From Acidobacteriota bacterium (GTDB lineage Bacteria > Acidobacteriota > Thermoanaerobaculia > Gp7-AA8), in contig QHVT01000017.1 in the NCBI GenBank assembly GCA_003223645.1, positions 1 to 64,000 on the forward strand: DNA of 64,000 nucleotides. Reading direction: 5' to 3'. The position numbers were made by a program, and so were the translations under genes. Each line of letters starts with the position of its first letter. Positions within the stretch are counted from its first letter, which is position 1. Positions 24,491-33,837 of the stretch are shown here, in pieces. Under the pieces are notes generated by a model. It did not search any database, was not told the DNA's origin, and worked only from the letters and a program-made list of their open reading frames with translations.

Positions 24491-24541
24491 CGATGATTCC
24501 TCCGACAAGCGCTGCGCGTGCGATCACCGAGAACCGTGCAG

Positions 24542-24547
24542 TAAACT
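24542..24547 (+). promoter_or_regulatory. Putative -10 element of a leaderless promoter
   Basis: TAAACT, then 10 GC-rich bases, then ATG 24558; no Shine-Dalgarno. Confidence 0.35.
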
Positions 24548-24557
24548 CCCGCGCGCA

Positions 24558-25676
24558 ATGGCCATCCCTCTTCTCGACCTTAAAAAACAGTACGCCACCA
24601 TCCGCGACGAAGCACTGCGCGTGACCGCGGAGGTCTATGAATCGCAGCTCTTCATCCTCGGCAAGCGCGTCGATGATTTCGAGCGCGACTTCGCCGCGTA
24701 CTGCCACACGAAGTACGCGATCGGTGTCTCGTCCGGCACAGATGCGCTACTCGAGGCGCTCATGGTTCTCGGCGTCGGTGCGGGCGATGAGGTGATCGTT
24801 CCCGCGCATTCGTTTTTCGCGACTGCCGGAGTCGTCGCGCGGCTCGGCGCGACGCCGGTGTTCGTCGACATCGATCTCGCCGACTACAACGTCGACGTCA
24901 CGCTGATCGAAGAGAAGCTCACGCCGCGCACGAAGGCGATCATTCCGGTGCACATCTACGGACAGGTCGCGGATATGGACGCGATTCTCGCGATTGCGCA
25001 GAAGCACAAGCTCCCTGTCATCGAAGACGCGGCGCAAGCGGTGGGTGCCGACTACAACGGCAAGCGCGCCGGCTCGATGGGTCTCATGGGTTGCTTCTCA
25101 TTCTTCCCCTCCAAAAACCTCGGCGCGTTCGGCGATGCGGGCGCGATCACGACCAACGGCGAAGCGCTCGCGGAGCAGCTGATCGACTTCCGCGTGCACG
25201 GCATGCGTCCGAAATACTTTCACCACTCGGTGGGCGGAAACTTCCGCATCGATGCGCTGCAGGCCGCGATGCTGCACGTCAAGATGCCGCATCTCGAGTC
25301 GTGGCACGAAGGACGCCGCCGCAACGCGGACCTCTATCGGCGACTCTTCGCCGGAACCGACGGCATCGTCATGCCGGCCGAACTTCCGGGACGCCGCCAC
25401 ATCTATCACCAGTTCGTCGTCCGCTTCCCGGCAGGACGCGAAACGCGCGATCGCGTGATGGCGCATCTCAAAAGCGTCAGCATCGGCTGCGAGGTGTATT
25501 ACCCGCTGACGCTCCCGCAGCAGGAATGCTTCCGTGACTTGCCGAGTGCGAAGGAGCAGTACCCGAACGCCGAGGCGGCGGCGGAAACGACGCTGGCGAT
25601 ACCGATCTATCCGGAGCTTTCCGAAGAGCAGATCGGAGAAGTCGTTCGCGAGATACGGCACGCGTTGTGCGGCTGA
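24558..25676 (+). CDS. DegT/DnrJ/EryC1-family sugar aminotransferase
   Basis: 372-aa PLP enzyme that transfers an amino group to a keto-sugar nucleotide. It has MAIPLLDLKKQY at the N-terminus, SSGTDALLEAL, PAHSFFATAG, VHIYGQVADM, IEDAAQAVGA and the cofactor Lys in FFPSKNLGAFGDAG. The C-terminal VYYPLTLPQQ and AIPIYPELSEEQ match UDP-sugar aminotransferases of the WbpE/DegT group. ATG 24558 is used because it follows TAAACT and gives the canonical start; a longer frame would run through the palindrome. It opens the surface-polysaccharide region and probably makes an aminosugar. Confidence 0.92.
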   Translation: MAIPLLDLKKQYATIRDEALRVTAEVYESQLFILGKRVDDFERDFAAYCHTKYAIGVSSGTDALLEALMVLGVGAGDEVIVPAHSFFATAGVVARLGATPVFVDIDLADYNVDVTLIEEKLTPRTKAIIPVHIYGQVADMDAILAIAQKHKLPVIEDAAQAVGADYNGKRAGSMGLMGCFSFFPSKNLGAFGDAGAITTNGEALAEQLIDFRVHGMRPKYFHHSVGGNFRIDALQAAMLHVKMPHLESWHEGRRRNADLYRRLFAGTDGIVMPAELPGRRHIYHQFVVRFPAGRETRDRVMAHLKSVSIGCEVYYPLTLPQQECFRDLPSAKEQYPNAEAAAETTLAIPIYPELSEEQIGEVVREIRHALCG

Positions 25677-25702
25677 GCGCGCGGCGGCACTGGTCCGATC
25701 GG

Positions 25703-25846
25703 CGCGCACTGCACCGGAATGCAGAATGCAGAAGGCAGAAGGCAGAATGAAGAAGCCCGCCCACGCTCCGCGTAAGTCTCGGGTGTGGGTGTGCTTCTCA
25801 ATTCTGCATTCTGCATTCTGCCTTCTGCATTCCCAGCTCGTGCGCG
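25703..25846. repeat. Palindromic element, GCAGAAGGC family with GCGCACTGC ends
   Basis: GCAGAATGCAGAAGGCAG on the left, CATTCTGCCTTCTGCATT on the right, with outer sequence GCGCACTGCACCGGAATGC resembling the element at 24364. It lies between the aminotransferase and the rhomboid gene. Confidence 0.85.
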
Positions 25847-25898
25847 ACGAGTGTGCCACGAGCACCGCCCGCGACGAGCCGCAACACGTGCCCGAAAT

Positions 25899-26600
25899 AT
25901 GATCCCGCTCCGCACCACCCTCGAACGCAAAAAGCCTCCCATCGTCAACGGCGCGCTGGTCGCGGCGAACGTCCTCGTGTTCATCGCGCAGCTCTTCATG
26001 GGTGAGCACACGGAGCGCGTGATTCAGACGTTCGGGTTTTTACCGGCGCGGTTGGTCGATCCGGCCGCGTTTCATTACGCGCCGTGGGAAGTGGGGATCA
26101 CGCTCGTCACCTCGCTCTTTCTGCACGGCGGGTTCGTGCATCTGATCGGCAATCTCATTTATCTCTGGGTGTTCGGCGGGGCGGTGGAGGAGGTGCTGGG
26201 GCACGGGCGCTTCCTTCTTCTGTACATCTCGTGCGGCGCGCTCGGGAGTCTGACGCACACGCTGCTCTTTCCGCAGTCGACGGTGCCGTCGATCGGCGCC
26301 TCGGGCAGCATCGCCGGTATCCTCGGCGCCTTCCTCGTGCTCCTGCCGCACGCGCGGATCGTCACGCTTTTTCCGCTCGTCGTGTATTGGGCGATGGCGG
26401 AGATTCCGGCGGTGCTGTTTCTGCCGATCTGGTTCGGCATGCAGTTCTTCAACGGCTTCCTCTCGCTGCAGGCGGCGCGGCGCGCGTTCGAGGTCGTGGG
26501 CATCGCCTGGTGGGCACACGTCGGCGGGTTCCTGTTCGGCGCGCTGATGTCGGTCGTCTTCCGCGCGATGCGAAGAAACGCGACAATGCGCGCGACATGA
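25899..26600 (+). CDS. Rhomboid-family intramembrane serine protease
   Basis: 233-aa protein with six predicted membrane helices. Active-site features: the conserved Asn in HLIGNLIYLWVFG, the catalytic Ser in IGASGSIAGILG (GxSG) and the catalytic His in WWAHVGGFLFG. It cleaves membrane-protein helices within the bilayer; the substrate is unknown. ATG 25899 is chosen as the start of the family N-terminus (MIPLRTTLERKK). The stop overlaps the next ATG by 4 bp, so it is co-transcribed with the epimerase. Confidence 0.92.
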   Translation: MIPLRTTLERKKPPIVNGALVAANVLVFIAQLFMGEHTERVIQTFGFLPARLVDPAAFHYAPWEVGITLVTSLFLHGGFVHLIGNLIYLWVFGGAVEEVLGHGRFLLLYISCGALGSLTHTLLFPQSTVPSIGASGSIAGILGAFLVLLPHARIVTLFPLVVYWAMAEIPAVLFLPIWFGMQFFNGFLSLQAARRAFEVVGIAWWAHVGGFLFGALMSVVFRAMRRNATMRAT

Positions 26601-27544
26601 ACCGGCGGCACATCCTCGTCACCGGCGGCGCGGGCTTCATCGGCTCGCACATCGCCGACGCGTTCCTCGAGCGCGGCTGGCGCGTGAGCATCATCGACAA
26701 TCTCTCGACGGGCACACGCGACAACGTCGACCCGCGCGCGACGCTCATCGAAGCGGACCTGCGCGACGAGAAGACGTTCGCGCTCGTAGACGAACTGCAA
26801 CCCGAGGTGGTGTGTCATGAGGCCGCGCAAGTCGATGTACGGACGTCGGTGCGCGATCCGGCGGCGGACGCGGAGATCAATGTGATCGCGAGTCTGCGCC
26901 TGCTGCAGAAATCGCATGATGTTGGCGTGAAGCGATTTCTCTTCGCGTCGACCGGCGGCGCAATTTACGGCGATCCCGTCGAAGTGCCGCAGAGCGAGGA
27001 CCATCCGCGCATGCCGCTCTCGCCGTACGGCTGCGCGAAGCTCGCCGTCGAGCACTACCTCGACTACTACCGTAAAGTGCACGGCCTGGCGACCGTCGCG
27101 CTGCGCTACGCGAATGTGTACGGACCGCGCCAGAACGCGCACGGCGAAGCGGGGGTCGTGGCGATCTTCGCGCGAAAAATGCTGCGCGGCGAAGACGTCA
27201 CGATCAACGGCAACGGCGAGCAGACGCGCGACTACGTGTATGTCGCCGATGTCGTCGCCGCGAACGTCGCCGCGGTCGAGCGATCGCTCACCGGCGCGTA
27301 CAACGTCGGTACCGGCGTCGAGACGAGCGTCAACGAATTGCACGCGCGGCTCGCCGACACCGCGGGCACGGCGCGCAAACCGTTGCATGGCCCGGCGAAA
27401 ACCGGCGAGCAGATGCGCAGCGTCCTCGACGGCCGCGCGCTGCGCGAGCTCGCGCACCTCCCGCCGCCTGTCCCGCTGTACCAAGGACTAACCCTCACGA
27501 TGGAGTGGTTTCGGCAGGCGCAACCCGATGGGACGCGTCGCTAA
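26597..27544 (+). CDS. NAD-dependent sugar epimerase/dehydratase
   Basis: 315-aa extended short-chain dehydrogenase. Rossmann motif TGGAGFIGSHIA at the N-terminus, STGGAIYGDP with the active-site Ser/Thr, and the YxxxK pair in SPYGCAKLAVEHY. YANVYGPRQ and NGNGEQTRDYVYVADV fit the UDP-glucose 4-epimerase-like group. The exact nucleotide sugar cannot be told. It overlaps the rhomboid gene (4 bp) and the methyltransferase (17 bp). Confidence 0.9.
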   Translation: MNRRHILVTGGAGFIGSHIADAFLERGWRVSIIDNLSTGTRDNVDPRATLIEADLRDEKTFALVDELQPEVVCHEAAQVDVRTSVRDPAADAEINVIASLRLLQKSHDVGVKRFLFASTGGAIYGDPVEVPQSEDHPRMPLSPYGCAKLAVEHYLDYYRKVHGLATVALRYANVYGPRQNAHGEAGVVAIFARKMLRGEDVTINGNGEQTRDYVYVADVVAANVAAVERSLTGAYNVGTGVETSVNELHARLADTAGTARKPLHGPAKTGEQMRSVLDGRALRELAHLPPPVPLYQGLTLTMEWFRQAQPDGTRR

Positions 27545-28424
27545 GAACGTCGTTGCCGGCACCTTGCGAGAGCGGCCGGTGGTGCGCGTGTTCCGCGCCG
27601 CCTTTCGCGCATGGCCCTTTCTGCACGGGCGCGGCTGGATTCTGCGCGCGGCGCGCGCGGTGCTGCGCGACGATCCGGTCGCGATCGACATCGGCGGCGC
27701 GTTCATCGAAGGAACGCTCGATGACTGGATGGTGCTCTGGACATTCATGGTGGAGCACGAGCGCGACGCGCCGTTCCAACGCTCGCTCGCGCTCCTGCGT
27801 CCCCACGACGTCGCGTTCGACGTCGGCGGAAACCTCGGCATCTGGTCGCTGCTCGCCGCCGTCCGCGGAAGCCGCGTGGTCGCGTTCGAGCCCGTACCGC
27901 AGATGGTCGAGCGCTTCCGCGCGCACGTGCGGCTCAACGGCCGCGAGGACATCGTCCTGAATCCGTTCGCGCTCGGCGCCGAAGAAGGATCGCTGCCATT
28001 CTTCGCTGACGCGCACGGGAACAGCGGCGCGTCGTCCTTCGTCCGCCGTTCCGATTCCGACATCGAGATTCGGGTGCCGGTAAAAACACTCGACGCGTAC
28101 ATCGGCGAGCATGGAGTCGAGCGCGTCGATCTCCTGAAGATCGACGTCGAAGGGGCTGAGTTGCAAGTCTTTCGCGGCGCGCAACGCTTGTTGTCCTCCG
28201 ATCGCGCGCCGATCATTTTTTTCGAGGCGAGCGCGAAACATGCGGCGCGCTTCGGCGACTCGATTCGCGGCGTGAAGGATTTCCTCGCCGGCTGCGGCTA
28301 CAGGATCTTTCGATGGGATGGCCGCGTGTGGACCGATGTCACCGCGGATGAGCCGCGGCGGCACGAGGACTTGTTTGCGATGAAGCCGCACCACGAGCCG
28401 CGCATGACGGAAGTGCGCCGTTGA
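27528..28424 (+). CDS. FkbM-family methyltransferase
   Basis: 298-aa SAM-dependent methyltransferase. The SAM-binding motif is VAFDVGGNLGIWSLLAA, followed by VVAFEPVPQM and the FkbM hallmark LLKIDVEGAELQVFRGA. Such enzymes O-methylate sugars or polyketides; here the setting points to methylation of a surface glycan. The start overlaps the epimerase end and the stop overlaps the next gene's TTG start. Confidence 0.9.
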   Translation: MGRVAKNVVAGTLRERPVVRVFRAAFRAWPFLHGRGWILRAARAVLRDDPVAIDIGGAFIEGTLDDWMVLWTFMVEHERDAPFQRSLALLRPHDVAFDVGGNLGIWSLLAAVRGSRVVAFEPVPQMVERFRAHVRLNGREDIVLNPFALGAEEGSLPFFADAHGNSGASSFVRRSDSDIEIRVPVKTLDAYIGEHGVERVDLLKIDVEGAELQVFRGAQRLLSSDRAPIIFFEASAKHAARFGDSIRGVKDFLAGCGYRIFRWDGRVWTDVTADEPRRHEDLFAMKPHHEPRMTEVRR

Positions 28425-29296
28425 AGACAGTCTCGGTCGTCATTCCGACGTACAACCACGCCGCGTACATTCGCGAGGCCATCGAGAGCGCGCTGGCGCA
28501 AACGTACACGCCACTCGAGGTGATCGTGGTCGACGACGGCTCGACGGATGATACGCCGCGTGTGCTGGCCGGGTTCGGCGATCGGATCCGCGCTCTGCAC
28601 CAACAAAATGCCGGCGTCGGCGCCGCGCGCAACCGCGGCGGACGCGAGGCGCGCGGTGAATATCTCGCGTTTCTCGACTCGGACGACATCTGGCTGCCGG
28701 ACAAGCTCGCATTGCAGATGGCCGAGCTCGAGCGCGATCCGGCGCTCGGGCTCGTCCATTGTGCAATGCAGTCGTTCGATCCGGACGGACGGGTCATCGA
28801 CGCCCATCTCGGCGGCACGGGCGGATGGATCGCCGTCGACATGCTGCGCTACGGCCAGGCGATCTCCGGCAGCAAGATGGTCGTCCCGAAACGTGTGTTC
28901 GAAGAAGTCGGCGGATTCGATCCGACATTGCCGCCGTCCGAGGATTGGGACTTCTGTTATCGCATCGCCACGCGATATCCGGTCGGATATGTCGATCGCG
29001 TGCTGCTTCGCTACCGCTTACACGGCGGAGGGATTCACTTGAACATCCCGAGGCTGGCCAGCGGCATGCTCCGCGCGCTCGACAAGGCATTCGCGGCGCC
29101 GGATCCGGTCATTCAATCGCATCGCCGCTACTCGTACGGCCGCGTCCACATGATCATCGCCGGCTGCTACTACCAAAACCGCGATCTGCCCGGGTTTTTT
29201 CGGCATCTCATGAAAAGCCTTCGGTACGATCCACGAAACATTACGCATGTAGCAGGTTATCCGGTGCGGCTGATGTTGCGTGCAATCTCTCGATAA
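28421..29296 (+). CDS. Family 2 glycosyltransferase
   Basis: 291-aa GT-A fold transferase. It opens KTVSVVIPTYNHAAYIREAIESAL, has VVDDGSTDDTP, and a DSDDIW metal motif (DxD equivalent), followed by the acceptor-side ASP-ED motif PPSEDWDF. It begins with TTG at 28421, overlapping the preceding stop as TTGA. Donor and acceptor are unknown. It ends 1 bp before the convergent FkbM gene. Confidence 0.9.
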   Translation: MKTVSVVIPTYNHAAYIREAIESALAQTYTPLEVIVVDDGSTDDTPRVLAGFGDRIRALHQQNAGVGAARNRGGREARGEYLAFLDSDDIWLPDKLALQMAELERDPALGLVHCAMQSFDPDGRVIDAHLGGTGGWIAVDMLRYGQAISGSKMVVPKRVFEEVGGFDPTLPPSEDWDFCYRIATRYPVGYVDRVLLRYRLHGGGIHLNIPRLASGMLRALDKAFAAPDPVIQSHRRYSYGRVHMIIAGCYYQNRDLPGFFRHLMKSLRYDPRNITHVAGYPVRLMLRAISR

Positions 29297-29297
29297 T

Positions 29298-30299
29298 CTA
29301 TCGCCGCGCCACCCCGAAGGCGATCGTCTCCTCGGCGTGAATCGTCGCGTGCTCGATGTAGACGTCGTAGTCGAGTTGCTGCAGCAGCTGCGGGATCGTC
29401 AGGAGGTCGTCGATGCTGTGGTAGATCGACACCGCCAGCTTCGGTGCAAAGGTGCGGATCGTGTTTCGCGCGCCGTGCAACACCGGGATTTCCGCTCCTT
29501 CGACGTCGAGCTTGATGAAGTCGATCCGGCCCGCCTGTGAGGCGAAGTCGTCGATCGAGATCGACTCGGCCGCGATCGATCCGGCGCCGATTTTCGTTGC
29601 GGGACCCGCGTCAGAGAACCGCAGCTCTTCTCCTGATTTGCTCCACAGCGCCTTTTCCACGACCTCGATCCGCTCCGCGAGCCGCGGATTGCGCGCGAGG
29701 TTGCGTCGCAGCACTTCGAGGTTGTGCGCTTCGAACTCGAACACGAACACTTTTCCCGTCGGCGCGCGGTCGGCGAAGTAAAGCGCGGTGTCGCCCCAGC
29801 ATCCGCCGCCGTCGATCACGACATCGTGTTCGCCTGCATCGACGACGACGCCGGAGCGATCGAATCGATACTCGCGGATGAAGAATGAATTGAGGATGTT
29901 CATCGGATGCGCTTCGAGCTCGATCGTGCCGCTCGCGCCCGGAAGTCGATAGAGATCGAGCTCGTAGTCGCCCGCGCGCGAGACTCCGCGCTCGACGAGC
30001 GCGTCGCGCTGCACGGACTCGACGCACTGCCAGAAAAACGCGTCGTTGCGCGGCAGGCGATAGTGGCGGCCGCCGAGGATACGGAACGCGCAGAGATCGA
30101 GCAGCAGGCGGGAGGATGCGGGATCGCTCAACGCCGGACCGGCGGTGCGAAGCATTGCGAGCAGCGCGCGCGCCGACGTACGGACGCCGATCCGATCGGG
30201 TCGTCTCTTGCCCGGGAATCGAAAAGGATCGACGTTCTTCGCGACGCTCGCATGAAAACCGCTGACGAGTTTGCGGAGCAACTGGATGCGGTCAGGCAT
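29298..30299 (-). CDS. FkbM-family methyltransferase (second)
   Basis: 333-aa SAM-dependent methyltransferase. A variable N-terminal region of about 150 residues precedes DVVIDGGGCWGDTALYFA, FVFEFEAHNLEV and the FkbM block FIKLDVEGAEIPVLHGA. The divergence from the other FkbM protein (27528) suggests a different sugar or position. It is the last gene of a five-gene minus-strand unit that begins at 33722. Confidence 0.88.
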   Translation of the reverse strand: MPDRIQLLRKLVSGFHASVAKNVDPFRFPGKRRPDRIGVRTSARALLAMLRTAGPALSDPASSRLLLDLCAFRILGGRHYRLPRNDAFFWQCVESVQRDALVERGVSRAGDYELDLYRLPGASGTIELEAHPMNILNSFFIREYRFDRSGVVVDAGEHDVVIDGGGCWGDTALYFADRAPTGKVFVFEFEAHNLEVLRRNLARNPRLAERIEVVEKALWSKSGEELRFSDAGPATKIGAGSIAAESISIDDFASQAGRIDFIKLDVEGAEIPVLHGARNTIRTFAPKLAVSIYHSIDDLLTIPQLLQQLDYDVYIEHATIHAEETIAFGVARR

Positions 30300-31017
30300 G
30301 ACTTCGCACCACCGCGATGATCGATCCGCGATTCTGCTCTTCGCGCACGATGTCGAGATGATTTCGCATCAGTTGCTCGCGCAGGATCGACGGCGTGTAT
30401 TCGCGCACGTGATCGGCGTCCGCATAGAAACGGCAGCCGAGTTGATGGCGGACGGCGTTGAGCGCATCGGCTTCGAAATTCGGCACTTCGATGATGAGCG
30501 TGTCCGCGGCGCGGGCCATCATTTGCAGAAAAGAATCGACGTCCTCGATGTGCTCGAGGACGTGCACGAGCAGCGCCACGTCGAAATGGCGCTGTCCGAT
30601 CACGTTCACGAGATTGCCGGCGATGTACTCGACGTTCGTCTCCGTCGTCTCGCGCAGCGCTTCGCGAATCGCATCGGCGTTCGTGTCGACGCCGGTGACG
30701 CGCGACGCATACCGCGCCGCGATGCGCGTCCAGCGTCCTGGTCCGCAGCCCGCGTCGAGAACAGTTGCGCCGGGCGAGACGAATTCGCGCAACAGCTCTT
30801 CCGGAATTCCGCGCGCGTCCGTTTGAAATTTTCGACCCAACACGTCACTCGCGAGCTCGAACGCGAGGCGCCACGCGAGCCATGCGACGTTGAGAAAGAA
30901 GCGAAGAACGAACTTCGCGCCGAACACGAACCGCGCGGCGCGCATCAATCGATAGGCGATCGAGATTGCGAGCGAGCGCGGTTTGCGACGCGCCATCGCG
31001 AGGTCGGCTTCGTTCAT
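30292..31017 (-). CDS. Class I SAM-dependent methyltransferase
   Basis: 241-aa protein with ATVLDAGCGPGRWTRIAA (motif I), TGVDTNADAI, and ALLVHVLEHIEDVDSFL. A basic, hydrophobic N-terminal segment of about 60 residues precedes the domain and may sit at the membrane. ATG 31017 overlaps the upstream stop by 4 bp. The target is unknown; glycan or lipid modification is inferred from the context. Confidence 0.85.
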   Translation of the reverse strand: MNEADLAMARRKPRSLAISIAYRLMRAARFVFGAKFVLRFFLNVAWLAWRLAFELASDVLGRKFQTDARGIPEELLREFVSPGATVLDAGCGPGRWTRIAARYASRVTGVDTNADAIREALRETTETNVEYIAGNLVNVIGQRHFDVALLVHVLEHIEDVDSFLQMMARAADTLIIEVPNFEADALNAVRHQLGCRFYADADHVREYTPSILREQLMRNHLDIVREEQNRGSIIAVVRSHA

Positions 31018-31937
31018 CCCACAACCCTTCGGATCATGCGTACGAGCGGTGGCGCGAACGCCATCATGCCGGCCATCCAGCGCTGGCGATTCCATGGCGG
31101 CGCGGCGAAGCGGATGCGCGCGAGTTTGCGCGCGCCGGCGCTGTCGCCGCTGTTGTAGCGCTCGACCGCTTCCCAGTAACTCTGAATTCCGCGGATCGTC
31201 TTGTCGAAGCGGTGGTCGAGATAGTCGTTGATGTGCGAGTACATCTGCACGACCGCGCGCACGCGGTCGGCGTTCGCGATCATGCTGAAGACGCCGCCGG
31301 GATGCAGGCGATAGACGGCCATGACGCGATCGATGAGCGCGATGTCGCCGTGCCGCGCGTTGATCACGTGCAGCGGCAGGTCGGCGATGCGGAGCCCGGA
31401 ATACCAGTCAGGAAACCCTTCGTCCGCCCGATTGCGAAACATCACGCTCGCTGTCGGAATGTACGTTCCACGCTCGATGAGATCGACGAGCGAAGTGCGC
31501 CGCGGAATGCGGCCGCGCGGCGAGCGATACGCCTCCGCACTTCCTTCGCGTACGGCGCGCACGGGATGAAAACAGATCGCGTACTCGCGCTGCGTCTCGA
31601 GAAGATCGTGCTGCAGCTGCAGCTTCTGTTCGTCGATCCAATAGTCGTCGCCTTCCAGCAGCGCGATGTATTTGCCGCGGCACTCGAGCAATGTGGCGGC
31701 GAGATTGCCGCCGACGCCGAGGTTGTGCGGGCGGCGGTGCACGCGCAGTCGCGGAGCGTGTGCGCGCTCGAGCTCCGCGAGAATTTGCGAGGTCGCATCC
31801 GTCGACGCATCGTCGCCGACGACGATCTCGTAGTCGAACGTCGTCGTCTGCGCGAGCGCGCTCTCCACCGCCTGCCGGATGAACTGCTCGTGATTGAACG
31901 TGATGATGCAGACGCTGACCGCGGGCGGCGAGGGCAT
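31014..31937 (-). CDS. Family 2 glycosyltransferase
   Basis: 307-aa GT-A enzyme with VSVCIITFNHEQFIRQAVESAL, VGDDASTDAT and the LLEGDDYW acidic motif. The acceptor region contains PTASVMFRN and the C-terminus is amphipathic. It belongs to the same minus-strand unit as its neighbours (4-bp overlap downstream, 4-bp gap upstream). Confidence 0.88.
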   Translation of the reverse strand: MPSPPAVSVCIITFNHEQFIRQAVESALAQTTTFDYEIVVGDDASTDATSQILAELERAHAPRLRVHRRPHNLGVGGNLAATLLECRGKYIALLEGDDYWIDEQKLQLQHDLLETQREYAICFHPVRAVREGSAEAYRSPRGRIPRRTSLVDLIERGTYIPTASVMFRNRADEGFPDWYSGLRIADLPLHVINARHGDIALIDRVMAVYRLHPGGVFSMIANADRVRAVVQMYSHINDYLDHRFDKTIRGIQSYWEAVERYNSGDSAGARKLARIRFAAPPWNRQRWMAGMMAFAPPLVRMIRRVVG

Positions 31938-31941
31938 GCGA

Positions 31942-33081
31942 TCAGGTTCCGGTCACGGCCGCGCGCAGGAAGCCGCAGATGAAATCGATATCGTCTTCGC
32001 TGACCGCGGTGCCGGTCGGGAGGACGAGCGTGCGCTGCACGAGATCTTCGGTGCGCGGCAGCAGCAGTTGGTTGTGTGGCGCGAGCGATCGATACGGCTC
32101 CATGCGATGGCAACCGGGATAGAAATAGCGCCGCGCGTAGATGTCCTGCTTCCAGAGCGCGTCGACGATCGCGTCGCGCGACGACGCGGAGCGCTCGTTG
32201 TCGATCTCGACGACGATGTATTGATAGTTCGTCCGGTCGCGATCGTCGTACTCGAGCATGCAAATCGCCGGAATGCCGGCGAGTCCGGCGCGGTAGCGCT
32301 CGTAGTTCGCGCGGTTCACGTCGATGAACTGCTGGATGCTCTCGAGGTTCGTGATCCCCATCGCCGCGGCGATCTCGCTCATCTTCCCGTTCGTGCCGAT
32401 CGAGACGACGTCGTCGTAGCCGGCGAACCCGAAGTTCGTCATCAGCCGCATCTTCCGCGCGAGCGTCGCGTCATTCGTAGCGATCGCGCCGCCTTCGAAC
32501 GTGTTGAAGAACTTCGTTGCGTGAAAGCTGAAGACCTCCGCCGTGCCGAAGTTGCCGACCATCACGCCGCCGCGCGAGCAGCCGAATGCGTGCGCCGCGT
32601 CGAAGAGCAACGCGAGCTCGTGACGCTCCGCAACGCGCGTCAGCGCCTCGACGTCGCACGTCCGTCCCCACAAATGCACGCCCATGATGCCGGTCGTGCG
32701 CGGCGTGATGCGCATCTCAACCTCTTCCGCGTCGAGCATGTGGGTGTGCGGATCGATGTCGCAGAAGACCGGCGTGATCTCCTGCCATTGCAGCGCGTGC
32801 GCGGTGGCGACGAACGTGAACGACGGCACGATCACTTCGCCGCACAGCTCCAGCGCCTTGATCGCGATCTCCAGCGCGACCGTCGCGTTGCAGACGGCGA
32901 CGACGTGCTGCACGCCGAGCCAGGCGGCGAGTCTTTGTTCGAGCTCGTTGACGAACGGACCGGAATTCGTGAGCCAGCGGCGATCGAGCAGATCGTTGAA
33001 GCGCGCCATCAGAGCATCGCGATCGCCGATGTTCGGACGTCCGACGTGCAGCTTTTCTTTCGACGCGCGCACGAGCGTCAC
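31942..33081 (-). CDS. DegT-family sugar aminotransferase (dTDP/UDP-sugar type)
   Basis: 379-aa PLP enzyme. It has NATVALEIAI, PSFTFVATAHAL, VHLWGR, LLFDAAHAFG and the cofactor Lys in FSFHATKFFNTFEGGAI. The HATK-FNTFEGG form is typical of enzymes aminating 4-keto-6-deoxy dTDP- or UDP-sugars. It starts with GTG at 33081, overlapping the acetyltransferase stop as GTGA. The pair resembles PglE-PglD or VioA-VioB couples that make N-acylated amino sugars. Confidence 0.91.
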   Translation of the reverse strand: MTLVRASKEKLHVGRPNIGDRDALMARFNDLLDRRWLTNSGPFVNELEQRLAAWLGVQHVVAVCNATVALEIAIKALELCGEVIVPSFTFVATAHALQWQEITPVFCDIDPHTHMLDAEEVEMRITPRTTGIMGVHLWGRTCDVEALTRVAERHELALLFDAAHAFGCSRGGVMVGNFGTAEVFSFHATKFFNTFEGGAIATNDATLARKMRLMTNFGFAGYDDVVSIGTNGKMSEIAAAMGITNLESIQQFIDVNRANYERYRAGLAGIPAICMLEYDDRDRTNYQYIVVEIDNERSASSRDAIVDALWKQDIYARRYFYPGCHRMEPYRSLAPHNQLLLPRTEDLVQRTLVLPTGTAVSEDDIDFICGFLRAAVTGT

Positions 33082-33722
33082 TCGTTCCTCCTGATGACGC
33101 GCGCCGGAACGCCGTACGCGATCACGTCCGAGGGGATGTCGTCGACGACGACCGCGCCGGCGCCGATGATCGTGTTGCTGCCGACGCTGCATCCGTCGAT
33201 GATCGTCGCGCCGGCGCCGATCCACGACGCCGCACCGACGCGCACGCGGCCGGAGAGGTGCGCGCCGGGCGCGATATGTACTCCCTCATCGATCGCGCAG
33301 TCGTGATCGACGCTCGCGCTGGTGTTGATGATCGCGTTCTCGCCGATCGTCGCGTACGGATTAACGACCGCGTTCGCGGCGATGACGCTGCCGGCGCCGA
33401 CGCGCGTACTTGCGGCGATGACGGCGCTTGGATGAATCGCCGTCGCGAGCATGAAGCCTGCGCCGGTGGCGAAGCGCGCGGCCTCCAATCGGCCCGCGCA
33501 ATGTCCGAATGCCACGACGAGATGCGCGATGCCGCGCGCGCGCTGCGCGGCGAGACATTCGCGTCCGCCGAGGATCGTTGCGCCTTCGAATTGATGGCCG
33601 GAGTGCTCGGGATGTTGATCATCGAGGAAGCCGGCGATCTCGTATGTGCCGGCGACGCGAATGATGTCCGCGACCACGCGTGCGTGTCCCGACGCACCCC
33701 AAATGATCAGCTTCGACGGCAT
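33078..33722 (-). CDS. NeuD/PglD-type sugar O- or N-acyltransferase
   Basis: 214-aa left-handed beta-helix acyltransferase. The N-terminal mini-Rossmann part reads KLIIWGASGHARVVADI; the rest is hexapeptide repeats (HPSAVIAAST, VNPYATIGEN, VHIAPGAHLSG, IIGAGAVVVDD). The His in SVDHDCAI matches the catalytic base. It likely acylates the amino sugar made by its partner aminotransferase. Confidence 0.9.
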   Translation of the reverse strand: MPSKLIIWGASGHARVVADIIRVAGTYEIAGFLDDQHPEHSGHQFEGATILGGRECLAAQRARGIAHLVVAFGHCAGRLEAARFATGAGFMLATAIHPSAVIAASTRVGAGSVIAANAVVNPYATIGENAIINTSASVDHDCAIDEGVHIAPGAHLSGRVRVGAASWIGAGATIIDGCSVGSNTIIGAGAVVVDDIPSDVIAYGVPARVIRRNE

Positions 33723-33837
33723 TCCTGCCTTGTAACAGATCGCGTGCGAGAATACGACTCTGGCCAGTCTACCGAGCGATCCGATCGAATCGCGCCGCAG
33801 TCACGAATGGGATCTCGCCGCCGGCGCGACGAATTAT